Assembly (NCBI GenBank): GCA_963814985.1
Contig: CAWFFV010000053.1
Location: 94,554-158,553, forward strand
Direction of reading: 5' to 3'
Origin: CAWFFV01 sp963814985
GTDB lineage: Bacteria; Chloroflexota; Ktedonobacteria; Ktedonobacterales; Ktedonobacteraceae
DNA: 64,000 nt
In this document: positions 28,489-37,712 of the stretch, piece after piece
How the letters are laid out: every line of letters begins with the position of its first letter
How positions within the stretch are numbered: position 1 is the stretch's first letter
The notes under the pieces: model-generated
Database searches by the model: none
What the model was told of the DNA's origin: nothing
The model's input: only the letters and a program-made list of their open reading frames with translations
Translations under genes and position numbers: made by a program

Positions 28489-29053
28489 AAGTTTTTCTGA
28501 AGAGGATCGCTATTGCTCTGGAAATGATCAATGTTGCAACGAAGGTAACAACAAGCATCACAGCCCATCCGAGCAATACTATCTGCATAATACCGTCTTC
28601 GCGCTTCTCAACTTCTCGCATGGATCTGCCGACAAGTACAAAACCGGAGTTTGGCCCTTTAAATTGGGTCACAACAACAGCACTGCGTACACCGGCTTGT
28701 GGCTGCCAGGTAAATCTATCCTCGCCATTTTGCCTCACATAGTCAAAAACGCCAGAAGGGATTGTTGGAGTTTGACCATCTAATTGGGCTGATGAGTTCG
28801 TAGGTTTTCCGGTCGTATCAAAGATTATTATATAGGTAGCTAAACTTTTGGCAATGTCAACTTTCTCCGGAGGTATGGCATCTTGAACGGACTGTCCATC
28901 CGCAAGCTTAGTTGCGATATCTTCGGCCATCTGGATCTGTGGATCATTAGCAGTTTGCCTGATATCCTGCTGGACCGCTGTATAGATCAGTCCGGATAAT
29001 CCAGTTGCAACAACGGCAATGAGAAGCCAGTATTTTAATATTGCTTTCAGCAC
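28478..29053 (-). CDS. Two-helix membrane protein with sensor-like extracytoplasmic domain
   Basis: A 191-residue protein: membrane helix at residues 5-27, an extracytoplasmic domain of about 130 residues (TYIIIFDTTGKPTNSSAQLD, SGFVLVGRSMREVEKRE), and a second helix at about 160-185 with a short basic tail. The layout resembles the sensor half of a histidine kinase or MCP without an output domain. GTG at 29053 is chosen because AAGGAGG lies seven bases upstream; an earlier in-frame start lacks this. No partner gene nearby. Confidence 0.7.
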   Translation of the reverse strand: MLKAILKYWLLIAVVATGLSGLIYTAVQQDIRQTANDPQIQMAEDIATKLADGQSVQDAIPPEKVDIAKSLATYIIIFDTTGKPTNSSAQLDGQTPTIPSGVFDYVRQNGEDRFTWQPQAGVRSAVVVTQFKGPNSGFVLVGRSMREVEKREDGIMQIVLLGWAVMLVVTFVATLIISRAIAILFRKTSKG

Positions 29054-29212
29054 GTTTATATCCTCCTTGCAACATTCTTCACGAAGTCTTTCCAAACGTC
29101 TATTCTCTAGAGTAGGCGATATCTTCCCTTTACGCCATGTTCTGAGTGCTCTCCATGAAGTGCCTGTGTGCTCTGGAGTAGTTTCGTCTGGTCCCTCATA
29201 ACCTGGCTCTAC

Positions 29213-30109
29213 TCAACGAAAGTCGCTCACGTGGTCGGTTGCCCATTCGCGGAAGGGGCGCGCTGGTACTCCGGTGATCTCTTCCATCGTGGGTGAGACC
29301 CGCTCCGGTTCGGTCGCCATCTTGGCCCAGGTGTCGAGCATGCCATCCACCATCCGACGAGGAAGAGTGTTCGCCGGGAGAAGACGCGCAACGAATGAGG
29401 GGAGACCCCAGGAGGTGAGCAACTGCTGTCGTGCAGCCTTTGGCGCGATCTCGTCGTAGTGCAGCGGGCGACCGATCACTTCACCAATGATGTGTACCTG
29501 CTCGATCTGAGTCAGCGATTGGGGACCCGTCAGGACATACTTCGCCCCGACATGCCCGTCCTCGGTGAGTGCACGGACAGCGACAGCCGCGATGTCTCGC
29601 TCGTGGATTAGCGACCTGGCCGCCGCTCCGTAGGGCCAGTGCACGACCCCATCGGTGCGGATCTGCGGTGCCCACAGAAGGGTGTTGGTCGCAAACCCGC
29701 TCGGTCGCAGCATGGTCCACTCCAGCCCGGACTGCTCGATCAAGTGCTCGATGTCGGCGTGGAACGCGCTGATCGGGTCACTCTGCCGTTCGAGGTCATC
29801 GCTGACACTCATTGAGGAGAGGTACACGATCCGGCGCGCGTGTTTGCTGACCGCATCCAGGACTGCTGGTGCTGCCCTGGCTGTGGGGAACGGCCACATC
29901 AGGAAGACGGCCTCGCCCCCGATCAGGCTGGCATTCAGGGTGTCCGGGTCGGACAGGTCGCCGCGTACAACCTCAACTCCGCTCGGCAGAGAAACCTGGT
30001 CAGGGTTGCGGACCAATGCACGGACAGCGGCGGACGTTTGCAGCAGTTGGGACACGACGTGTCGACCGACATGACCGGTTGCCCCGGTCACCAGAATCAC
30101 GCGTTGCAT
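29213..30109 (-). CDS. NmrA-type NAD(P)-binding oxidoreductase
   Basis: A 298-residue atypical short-chain dehydrogenase of the NmrA/NAD(P)H-binding group. The dinucleotide motif VTGATGHVGRHVVSQLL is at residues 6-22; the cofactor pocket includes VRALVRNPDQ and DLSDPDTL; then IVYLSSMSV and TMLRPSGFATN, in the place of the SDR Tyr-x3-Lys, which is absent. GAGGA precedes ATG 30109. The gene is much richer in GC at third positions than its neighbours and resembles actinobacterial homologues, which points to transfer. The 30110-30690 stretch upstream is also GC-rich at first and holds no convincing gene. Confidence 0.85.
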   Translation of the reverse strand: MQRVILVTGATGHVGRHVVSQLLQTSAAVRALVRNPDQVSLPSGVEVVRGDLSDPDTLNASLIGGEAVFLMWPFPTARAAPAVLDAVSKHARRIVYLSSMSVSDDLERQSDPISAFHADIEHLIEQSGLEWTMLRPSGFATNTLLWAPQIRTDGVVHWPYGAAARSLIHERDIAAVAVRALTEDGHVGAKYVLTGPQSLTQIEQVHIIGEVIGRPLHYDEIAPKAARQQLLTSWGLPSFVARLLPANTLPRRMVDGMLDTWAKMATEPERVSPTMEEITGVPARPFREWATDHVSDFR

Positions 30110-30674
30110 ACTCGTCCTCCTGCGGTGACACCTGCGACGTGGTTCTTCCTGGGTTGAGAGGCCTCAGGAAAGGTTTGTTCTCCTGTAATCATCTCATGCT
30201 ATCCTTTCTCATGGCTTTCATTCCTCCGTTCTCAACCGAGAAGTATCCTTCGGGAACGTTGAGCTGGTTCTTGCGGAACGTCGCGCACATATCCTTGCGC
30301 TCCCAGCGGGCGGCGCGCGGCGCGAGAGAGGGGAGAAGCGTTTGGCCTCCCGAAAAGACGGATGGCTCTCTGGATGAGTATAGCGTGTGAGAAGAGAACT
30401 GGCGCTGTCCGAAAGGTCAGTCCTGTACCTGTACGAATGGCGACCTCGCTCTGGAGAACGATTTATTTTTTTAGCTTCCCTTAGTCCTCATGTTTCACGC
30501 GACGAGGTGCGTGCCCTGGCAATGTGGATGACATGGAAGTGTGCCGTTGTAGACATTCCTTTCACGCAATCTACCAAAAAGCAGAGGGACAACATACCAA
30601 CTTGAGAATGGGAGCATATTTGCTGGCAGCAGCCTGTGTCGCCGAAGCAACAGAGGTTCGCTGCGTCTATCCCT
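30110..30674. other. Stretch without a supportable gene
   Basis: Two short open frames (near 30209 and 30387) read without ribosome binding sites or family features. The first half is as GC-rich as the NmrA-type gene and may be part of the same transferred segment. Confidence 0.5.
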
Positions 30675-30726
30675 GAAAAAAACAAACAACAACAGGGGTG
30701 CAATCCCCCATGTTATTGCGCCCCTG
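30675..30726 (-). terminator. Terminator of recJ
   Basis: CAGGGGTGCAAT (30693-30704) pairs with ATTGCGCCCCTG (30715-30726), one mismatch; on the minus strand a T-rich run (GTTTGTTTTTTT) follows. The stem includes the recJ stop codon. Confidence 0.8.
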
Positions 30727-32528
30727 TGGCAGGCTCAACATCCAGGATCTTCAACCATATCTCCTGCTTGCTCTCATCGTCCGATGCCTCAAGCTTGAAG
30801 ATCACATTGACGTGCGTTACTCCCTTGAGTGCCTGCCCTTGCCCTGCACCACGTATGAACGTCCCAACCTGTCGAACATCCTCACCACTAGATTCCAGGC
30901 GCAAGCGTAAATTTTGCTTGTTGATACCACTCGACCACTTCTCGATCAGGCGCAAACCCTCCATCTTAAAGATAGGTTCCGGGTTGTCTGCCCCAAATGG
31001 ACTCAATACGCGCATCGTTGTATACAGACTATAGTTAAGACGCTTCAGGCGAGTAAAGATCAGATCAACCATATGAGATGGATTCTCTGTACTTTCTGGT
31101 TCGGTCATCACACCTGCCTGATCTGGGAGTATGGTACCATCAACTCCTGCCGGTACTATTGCTCCACCATTCTCATGCCATGCCAGCAGATGATTGTGCA
31201 GTTCCTCTATTCGTTCACTACGAATAGTAAACCCCGCAGCCTGGGTATGACCTCCATAGCGTTCCAGGCGATCTGCAAAACCTCGCAATGCCGCGATCAG
31301 ATCAAAACTATTTTGACTACGAGCCGAGCCACGACTCAGTTGTGTCTCTTTATCATTGCTCAAGACCAGAACAGGTTTGTGAATTTCTTCAGCCAGCTTG
31401 CCTGCCACTAATCCAATAATACCTTCATGCCAGTTATCGCCATTCACCAAAACTATCGCCTTTTTGGGTTGGTGTTGTGCCTGTTCACGCACATTTCTCA
31501 TCAACTCTTCCGTTTCTTGCTGACGTGCGAGATTGAGTTGCTCCAGTTCCGCAACACGAGCAGTTGCCACCTCTTCGTCATCAGTGATCAGAAGTTCAAA
31601 GGCAATACTGGCCTCCTTCATACGTCCAGCAGCATTGATGCGCGGAGCCAACCCATAAGCGATATCACGCTCACGAATCCTCCCTGAGCGCAAACTTGCA
31701 TTGCGTATCAACGCCTTCAAGCCGGGTTTCTGCGTTGCATTCAAGCGCTGCATGCCCAGACGCACCAGTGTATGATTCTTCACCCAGTAGTGGCGCGACA
31801 TCAGCAATGGTACCAACAGCAACAAGATCGAGGAGTTCCATTTCTTCTTCGATAGAGCGCCCATACGTACGATAGAGGGCTTGTGAGAGCTTGAAGGCTA
31901 TACCTACACCGCACAGAAAACGCTCACCATATTCGCAATCTGGACGCCAGGGATTAACCATCGCATAAGCCTGAGGACGATCTACTGGCGGATGATGATG
32001 ATCTGTGATGATTACATCAATCCCCAGAGCATTCGCGTGTGCCACCTGTTCAACATCAGAACTCGCGCAATCAGTGGTGATAATAAGCTGCGTCCCACGA
32101 GCTTTGAGCAGATCGAGAGCGGCAAGATTAAGACCACAACCATCACGCAGACGGTGAGGGATATGATAGTCGAGCGACGCCTCCGGATATTTCAAAGAGC
32201 GCAAGACGCGGAAGAGGAGAGATGAGGAGGTAATACCATCAGCGTCGTAATCTCCGTAAACGGTAATATGTTCCCGGTTCTCTAAAGCCTTTTGAATACG
32301 TTCAACGGCACGATCCATATCAATGAGAGAATAGGGGTCAGGCGTCTCCTCGTATTTTGCATTAACAAAGGTCTTCATTCTTTCAAGTGTCTGAACGCCA
32401 CGATTATAGAGGAGTTGGGCATGAAGAGGGTCAAGACCAAGCTCCCTGGCCTTGCGAAACTCCTTGTTCGAGAGCATGGGATAAACTTTCCACGGTATAG
32501 ATTTTTGAGATGGTGCTTCCACGTGCAT
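30713..32528 (-). pseudogene. recJ: Single-strand DNA exonuclease RecJ, frameshifted
   Basis: A 5'-3' exonuclease of recombination and repair. The N-terminal part has the DHH-family motifs: VYGDYDADGITSSSLLFRV, IITTDCASSD, IDVIITDHHHPP and the DLVAVGTIADVAPLLGE helix. At about 31775-31785 the frame shifts; the next frame continues with LVRLGMQRLNATQKPGLKAL, the DHHA1 domain (RYGGHTQAAGFT) and the OB-like C-terminal domain (RVLSPFGADNPEP), ending at 30713. One base restores about 600 residues. Start 32528 has GGAA too close; GTG 32522 fits the ribosome binding site better. Last gene of the run from rpsF. Confidence 0.88.
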
Positions 32529-32637
32529 TTCCTTATTTTCAGTACCTTCAAGCAGGTCGAGAAAAGAAAGTTACTCCCGCCGCCCCTCTTGAGGAGAAAT
32601 CTACATCTGAAACCCTGAGAAGTCAAATGAAAATGCA

Positions 32638-33852
32638 TTATGGTTCATCAGGGAGCAATCGTAGAAATACCTCATTGCCAAGAAGGCGTCCACGCTTACT
32701 CAAGCGCAGCCATTCCTCATCTTGTTCCAAGAGTCCAGCTTCTTCTACGATGTGCAAACGGTCACCTACGAACACGGCAAAAGGTTCCGCAAAACGTTGC
32801 TCAAAAGTGGGGAGATGAAGCCCCATCGCTGTACGAAGTGCAAGAAATGCAGTCTCGGACATCGCCTGTTCGCGTCCAATGACTTCGCTCTCTACCTCTG
32901 GAAAGCGTCGTGCTTTGAGGAGCTTAATATAAGCAAGCGGTTCACGCTCATTAGAGAAACGCCTGCCGCCGAAGCTCGAATAGGCCCCTGCTCCCATGCC
33001 AATATAGGGCAGGTTCTGCCAGTAGGTTAGATTGTGACGACTTTGCTGACCCGGCAAAGCCCAGTTAGAAATTTCATAGTTGAGATAGCCAGCTTTTTGT
33101 AGACGCTCATCCGCATATTCGTACATATCAGCACACAGGTCTTCATCGCCAGGTGTGATACTACCTTCATGTGTCCATGTGTGAAATGGGGTGCCTTCCT
33201 CAATAATCAAGGAATAGAGAGAGAAGTGGTCAGGGTGCAGATCAATAGCGCGATCAAGTGTCTCATGCCAGTGACGCATCGTTTGCCCAGGAAGACCAAA
33301 CATCAAATCCAGATTGAGCGAAGTAAAACCGGCGGCACGCGCATATTTGACAGCCTGTGTAATCTCTTCAACTGAATGGATGCGCCCCAGCATCTTAAGT
33401 AGTTCTGTATCAAAGCTCTGGGCACCCATGCTCAGACGAGTAATGCCCGCTGCACGAAGGCCTATTAACTGTTCCTCAGTAAGCGTTCCTGGATTGGCCT
33501 CTAGCGTGATCTCGGCCTGCTCATCGATAGTAAAAGCGCGGCTACATGCCTTCAGCAGGTGCGTAATCTGCGAGACACTCAGTAAGCTGGGAGTTCCACC
33601 ACCGAAAAAGATGGTACGTGAACGGCGTGGTGTTCCATCGACCTGTTGTACCATCTGGCCTGCGAGTTCAATTTCAGTGAGCAAAGCACGCACATACGGT
33701 TCTCTTAAGGGAAGGATACCAGCATAGGTATTGAAATCACAATAATGGCAACGGGTGTGACAAAAAGGGATATGCAGGTAGAGTGAGGTTGTCTCTAAAA
33801 GCTCTTGAATTGTTTCTGTGTGCTGTAGTGTACAGGTTGTGCCAATGGTCAT
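32638..33852 (-). CDS. hemW: Radical SAM haem chaperone HemW
   Basis: A 404-residue radical SAM protein of the HemW (HemN-like) family, which carries haem to target enzymes rather than oxidising coproporphyrinogen. The cluster motif C-x3-C-x2-C is in HIPFCHTRCHYCDF (residues 27-40); then TIFFGGGTPSLL, GAQSFDTELLKMLGR, LNLDLMFGLPGQT and GYLNYEISNWALPG, the last with the HNLTYW motif typical of HemW. The C-terminal HemN domain is present. Located between the parvulin-like gene and recJ in a same-strand run. The sequence is intact. Confidence 0.9.
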   Translation of the reverse strand: MTIGTTCTLQHTETIQELLETTSLYLHIPFCHTRCHYCDFNTYAGILPLREPYVRALLTEIELAGQMVQQVDGTPRRSRTIFFGGGTPSLLSVSQITHLLKACSRAFTIDEQAEITLEANPGTLTEEQLIGLRAAGITRLSMGAQSFDTELLKMLGRIHSVEEITQAVKYARAAGFTSLNLDLMFGLPGQTMRHWHETLDRAIDLHPDHFSLYSLIIEEGTPFHTWTHEGSITPGDEDLCADMYEYADERLQKAGYLNYEISNWALPGQQSRHNLTYWQNLPYIGMGAGAYSSFGGRRFSNEREPLAYIKLLKARRFPEVESEVIGREQAMSETAFLALRTAMGLHLPTFEQRFAEPFAVFVGDRLHIVEEAGLLEQDEEWLRLSKRGRLLGNEVFLRLLPDEP

Positions 33853-33924
33853 GTGTACAATCTAATCCCTTGTACTGTTTGAACTTGTAGGGACATCCCC
33901 TGGGAATGCCCCTATAAGCACGTA

Positions 33925-35394
33925 TTATGGTTGTCCCGGTAGACCACTACTACCAGTTGGTAGACCACTGCCGTCACTTGCAGGAGGTGTCGCAGCAGGT
34001 GCCGCTGCAGGCAACCCGGGAGGCATATTGGCTGCATCAGTCAACATATTCTGATCAATTGGCGTGACAGTCACTCCGGGTAGAGCCTTCTGTGACAACA
34101 ACCAGATCGTCAAGGCATCAGTCTGCAGGCTCTTGAGCGTCACGGCATCTATCTCGCGAGACGGATCAACATTCAAAATCTGTACAATGTGATAGGTACC
34201 ATTTTCGGTCAAGACAGGACTGATTTCGTTCAGCCGACGTGAAGGATCAAAGATCCAGTTGTCAATGACACCACTAATTTTTGTGGCATATTGCTCGGTA
34301 TATTGACCACGCGCCAACCAGCCTAACTGACCACCCTTGGTATTAGTATTGGTATCAACAGATTTGCTCTTGGCCAACTTGCCAAAGTCAGCGCCTTTTT
34401 TGAGCTGCGCAAGAACGTTATTTGCATCACCAGTTGTGCTTAATGTTATGGAACGCGCTAATACCTGGTAAGCTGGGGAGCTAATCTGCGATGACAGGTA
34501 GGTCTGCATATTATCACGCCTTAGCGTCAAAGCCATCATAGCATGCATATCAGCATCACTTACATTGTCATCACTGAGAAACTTGCTGTAGGTACCCTTA
34601 TTGGGAAAATTGGCTGAGAAATCGTTCATGGCGCGGTTGACCGCATTGGTTGATGGCTCGATTCTGGCTTGTAGCGTACTGTTTTGCGTTGCCAGCCATT
34701 GACGAATGAACAGATCATCCTGTAACCATGCAGCGCTATCATTACCCAACTGCGATTGATTATCAAGCTGCTGCTCTTGAGGAAGCGTATTTTGGGTCAA
34801 ATTTTGATACTGCGCATTTAACGTATCATGCTGTGTCTGAGCAGTCTTGACTGTGGTCCTGGCTGTCGCAAGCTGGTTATTCAGATCGGTACGATCTGTA
34901 CTTGATCCAGCTGGCAGTGCCTGAATTTTCTTATTCAAGCTGTCAATCTGCCTGGTTGTGTCATCAATAATTTTTTGCTGAGCATCAACTTGCTTTTTCA
35001 GGTCGCTGCTTTGGGCAGTCAGCCCCTCTGGTCCATTCAGCTTGTTCGCTTCCAACTGTGCCTTGAGTGCAAGAAGCTTACGATAATCAGATTGTGATAC
35101 ACTCTGGCCGTTGACGGATGTAATTGCCAGACCTGGAGTGACCACATTGATGTTCACCCAGTAACCAATAATAACGACAACCATCAGTAAAGCGGTAAGA
35201 ACGATCATAGACCAGATGACACGACGTTGCAGTCGAATTTTCTCGCTACGAGAGAGATGCCCCCCCCATCCAAAAATAAGAGGTTTACCATCACGTCGAG
35301 CCTCGACATGCGCCGTCTGTCTCACATATTTCTTTGCTTTGGTCGAGCGCGTTGATCGCTGATTGTCGGGGCGACGCGCTGTCTGACTATTCAT
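33925..35394 (-). CDS. Membrane-anchored parvulin-like foldase (SurA/PrsA type)
   Basis: A 489-residue protein: basic N-terminal 60 residues, one membrane helix (about 63-85), then a long Gln/Asn/Thr-rich, coiled-coil region and a SurA-N-like helical part. The C-terminal third has a PpiC-type rotamase domain (ADFGKLAKSKSVD, GGQLGWLARGQY, ISPVLTENGTYHIVQIL). A Pro/Gly/Ser-rich tail ends it. It probably helps fold secreted proteins outside the membrane. GGAGG precedes ATG 35394; the adjacent TTG is ignored. Downstream of rpsR in the same direction. Confidence 0.82.
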   Translation of the reverse strand: MNSQTARRPDNQRSTRSTKAKKYVRQTAHVEARRDGKPLIFGWGGHLSRSEKIRLQRRVIWSMIVLTALLMVVVIIGYWVNINVVTPGLAITSVNGQSVSQSDYRKLLALKAQLEANKLNGPEGLTAQSSDLKKQVDAQQKIIDDTTRQIDSLNKKIQALPAGSSTDRTDLNNQLATARTTVKTAQTQHDTLNAQYQNLTQNTLPQEQQLDNQSQLGNDSAAWLQDDLFIRQWLATQNSTLQARIEPSTNAVNRAMNDFSANFPNKGTYSKFLSDDNVSDADMHAMMALTLRRDNMQTYLSSQISSPAYQVLARSITLSTTGDANNVLAQLKKGADFGKLAKSKSVDTNTNTKGGQLGWLARGQYTEQYATKISGVIDNWIFDPSRRLNEISPVLTENGTYHIVQILNVDPSREIDAVTLKSLQTDALTIWLLSQKALPGVTVTPIDQNMLTDAANMPPGLPAAAPAATPPASDGSGLPTGSSGLPGQP

Positions 35395-35512
35395 CAAAAC
35401 CTCCGAAGTGGATACGGATACCCCCGGCCCGAAAGAACCATGAGGAGGCCCGCAAGGGAGGTAAAAGAATATCTCACTCTTTCACTCCTTTGCGGGGATG
35501 CTTCGCCACCGA

Positions 35513-35809
35513 CTACATTCCACGCATGTGTTCTGCGGTATAGGGGACCAGGGCCATAAAACGGGCCTGCTTGATAGCAGTACCTAATCCACGCTGATGC
35601 TTGGCACATGTCCCCGTCTTACGACGAGGTTCGATTTTACCACGATCTGAAATGTAGCGTTTCATGAAACGGCTAGCATCCTTATAGTCAATTTCGCGTA
35701 CGTGGTCATGGCAAAACTGACATATTTTGCGGCGCGATGTGCGCTCTCCACGCCCACCTTCGCGTCGTTCGCGGCGTGGGCCTGCGCCACCTTCACTGCG
35801 TCTCTGCAC
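35513..35809 (-). CDS. rpsR: 30S ribosomal protein S18
   Basis: Binds the platform of the 30S subunit next to S6. The 98-residue protein has the S18 core RKICQFCHDHVREIDYKD, RYISDRGKIEPRRKTGTC and a final helix RGLGTAIKQARFMALVPYT. The N-terminal 25 residues are Arg/Gly-rich, longer than in E. coli (75 residues). GTG at 35809 with AAGGAG eight bases upstream. Order rpsF-ssb-rpsR is the common bacterial arrangement. Confidence 0.95.
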   Translation of the reverse strand: MQRRSEGGAGPRRERREGGRGERTSRRKICQFCHDHVREIDYKDASRFMKRYISDRGKIEPRRKTGTCAKHQRGLGTAIKQARFMALVPYTAEHMRGM

Positions 35810-35827
35810 AGATTTTCTCCTTCAAAT

Positions 35828-36233
35828 TTAGAAGGGGTGCTCGTCCAATTCTCCAAGGCCGTCGTCTTTGTCATGCAGAAAGTTATCTGATCCTGCGGGG
35901 CTGGGCTGTCTGTCACGCGGCGTGAGCATCTCCATATCATTGATGATGACTTCGATTGCTGTACGCTCGACATTGTTTCTGTCACGTACTTGCGCTGGCT
36001 CAGGCGTCCCTCAACGAAGACCTTATGGCCTTTTTGCAGGTATTTGCTACATATTTCAGCAAGCTGATTCCAGGCAACGATATTAAACCAATCCGTCTCG
36101 TCTGGCGCTCACCGCTGGCCGACTTGGTAATGCGGTTGACTGCAAGAGAAAATTTGGTAACTGCGGTACCATTGGTAGTGTAGCTCATATCGGGGTCTTT
36201 TCCCAGGTTCCCGATCAACATAATTTTGTTCAT
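35828..36233 (-). pseudogene. ssb: Single-stranded DNA-binding protein, two frame breaks
   Basis: Coats single-stranded DNA in replication and repair. ATG 36233 begins MNKIMLIGNLGKDPDMSYT, then SLAVNRITKSASGERQ. The frame breaks near 36098-36103; the next frame reads ETDWFNIVAWNQLAEICSKY and KGHKVFVEGRLSQRKYVT. A second break near 35976-35983 leads to NNVERTAIEVIINDMEML and an acidic tail ending LGELDEHPF at the TAA 35828-35830. Both look like single missing bases. The acidic C-terminal tip, needed for partner binding, is thus present but out of frame. Because SSB is essential, sequence error is likely. Confidence 0.9.
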
Positions 36234-36279
36234 GAACCAAATCCTTTCGACGTGATAAAACCCACCCCGACTCTTCATT

Positions 36280-36810
36280 TTAGAGATTGAACGTACCCAA
36301 ACGTATTATAACGTAGCCTCGACTGCTTCCTCGATGGCAGGCGGAACATCTTCCATCTCGGCTTCGGACAATATCGGAGACTCCACAATATCCTCTGCTG
36401 GAGCTTGCTCCACTGTTTCCAGTTCTACTTCTGGGGTTGCAACAGTGGCAGCAGCGGCGGCAGCAGCAGCAACAGCCGCGCGCACGAGCTTCACGCTCCT
36501 CACGTTCCTTCTGAACAGCCTTATGATCACGTTTCTTGACCATATGCCGAAGAACCACTTCAGAAACCTTAAGTGTACGTTCGAGTTCGATCACGGTCTC
36601 AGGAGTCAGAATCATATCAATGAATACATAAAAGCCATCGCGGTGACGCTCAATGGGGTAGGCCAGACGACGACGCCCCCACTGATTGACCTTGACAATT
36701 TGACCGCCATATGTGGCGACAATTTGCTCGACACGATCCAGAATGGCACGTGTCCCTTCTTCGCTGACTTCGGGGTTGATAATGAACGCAAGTTCGTAAT
36801 CACGCCTCAC
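36280..36810 (-). CDS. rpsF: 30S ribosomal protein S6, C-terminal tail shifted
   Basis: S6 pairs with S18 on the 30S platform. The core is intact: MRRDYELAFIINPEVSEEG, KVNQWGRRRLAYPIERHRDG, VLRHMVKKRDHK (about 100 residues). As read, the tail after EEREARARG is a Cys-rich nonsense stretch to 36280. A one-base shift in the GC run near 36474-36484 instead gives an Ala-rich, acidic tail (AAVAAAAAAAATVATPEVEL) ending at 36306, like the acidic extensions of other S6 proteins. GTG at 36810 follows AAGGAGG. First gene of the operon. Confidence 0.92.
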   Translation of the reverse strand: MRRDYELAFIINPEVSEEGTRAILDRVEQIVATYGGQIVKVNQWGRRRLAYPIERHRDGFYVFIDMILTPETVIELERTLKVSEVVLRHMVKKRDHKAVQKEREEREARARGCCCCCRRCCHCCNPRSRTGNSGASSSRGYCGVSDIVRSRDGRCSACHRGSSRGYVIIRLGTFNL

Positions 36811-37066
36811 GAAGCCACCTCCTTCCTTTGGGTATGCATCTGGTCAGGGAAGCTTGTGTGCTACAAGCTTCGTCTCTGCCAAAGCAGGTGGAGCATCAAC
36901 ACGATGCTGATGCTATACAATAGATACCGCCAAATCTTCAGCGGATTCAGTGAAAATTGTCCCACACTGGTTGTGGGGATGCTCTCTTCCAACTTCTAGG
37001 GCGCTTCACACTGCTCCTGGAGCAAGCACAAACACCAACTGTATGGTAAGAGAAGATATCAATTTC
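36811..37066 (-). ncRNA. Long structured leader of the rpsF operon
   Basis: About 250 bases separate the promoter from the rpsF start. The leader has several hairpins: CCCACA/TGTGGG (36961-36978), GCATCA/TGATGC (near 36892-36913), and GAAGCTTGT/ACAAGCTTC (36849-36871) just before the ribosome binding site. S6-S18 leader autoregulation is known in many bacteria; I cannot confirm its diagnostic motif here, so this is inference from length, position and pairing. Confidence 0.45.
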
Positions 37067-37071
37067 ACGCT

Positions 37072-37100
37072 ATTATAGCATCGTTCGCTATGTCTGACAA
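37072..37100 (-). promoter_or_regulatory. Strong promoter of the rpsF operon
   Basis: On the minus strand TTGTCA (37095-37100) and TATAAT (37072-37077) are 17 bases apart, close to the sigma-A consensus. It lies about 260 bases upstream of rpsF. Confidence 0.75.
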
Positions 37101-37306
37101 TAGAGCCGGGTGTAGTGGTGTAGTAACATTCAACCTTCTATTCTTTTCATACATCGGGAAAGTGGAAAAGCGGAAAGTGAAGAGCGCAATGCGACAGAAG
37201 CCGCGCCTATTTCTGTCTGTATGCCTGAAAAGAGCACTATATTGAAACACTGGCGTTGCTCCTGTTATATTGGATATACTGTTGCGAGAGAAACAGTATT
37301 TGTAAC

Positions 37307-37620
37307 TGCTCAGGTCTTTCTCGCCACCTGCGGTGGCTCTTCATGAGTCATCCCGAATTTTGAAACAAAATTTCGCGATCTCTCAAATGGTTGAGAAGCG
37401 GGGTGTCAGGGGCGGCCAGCATCCCTGCCGGGGTGCGGGGTGTCCCCAGAAATTCTTTTTACCTCTTCTCGCGCCGCCTGCGGCGGCGCAAAAAGAAGTA
37501 AAAAGAGTTTTTCGGGGACACCCCGCACCCGGGGATGCGCGCTCCCGCACTCTCGCTTTGGAACTTGTGGTCAAAAAGTTCGGATGACTCATGGAAGCGC
37601 CCAGGGCGTTGAGAATTTTG
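37307..37620. repeat. Family B element (37342-37593) inside family A ends
   Basis: Box A (CTCGCCACCTGCGGTGGCTC) at 37319-37340 and a degenerate box B (GAAGCGCCCAGGGCGTTGAG) at 37594-37613 flank a 252-base family B copy with CATGAGTCATCCCGAA / TTCGGATGACTCATG ends. Inside, GGGGTGTCCCC pairs with GGGGACACCCC, and CGCCGCC-TGC-GGCGGCG forms the centre. Family B appears to have replaced the family A palindrome. Confidence 0.85.
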
Positions 37621-37712
37621 GATTGGCTTTGCTCACCAATTTTGTGATCTTTTCACGAAACTCTCCAGAGAGCTGAGTGAACATCTGCTGACACGAACAA
37701 GACGGAGAGGCT

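Noticed and set aside
29655..30390. Several plus-strand open frames over the NmrA-type gene
   Set aside because: They are artefacts of high GC, which suppresses stops on the antisense strand.
36334..36999. A 221-residue plus-strand reading frame
   Set aside because: It lies antisense to rpsF and its leader, is Ala/Thr-rich from the GC repeat, and has no ribosome binding site.
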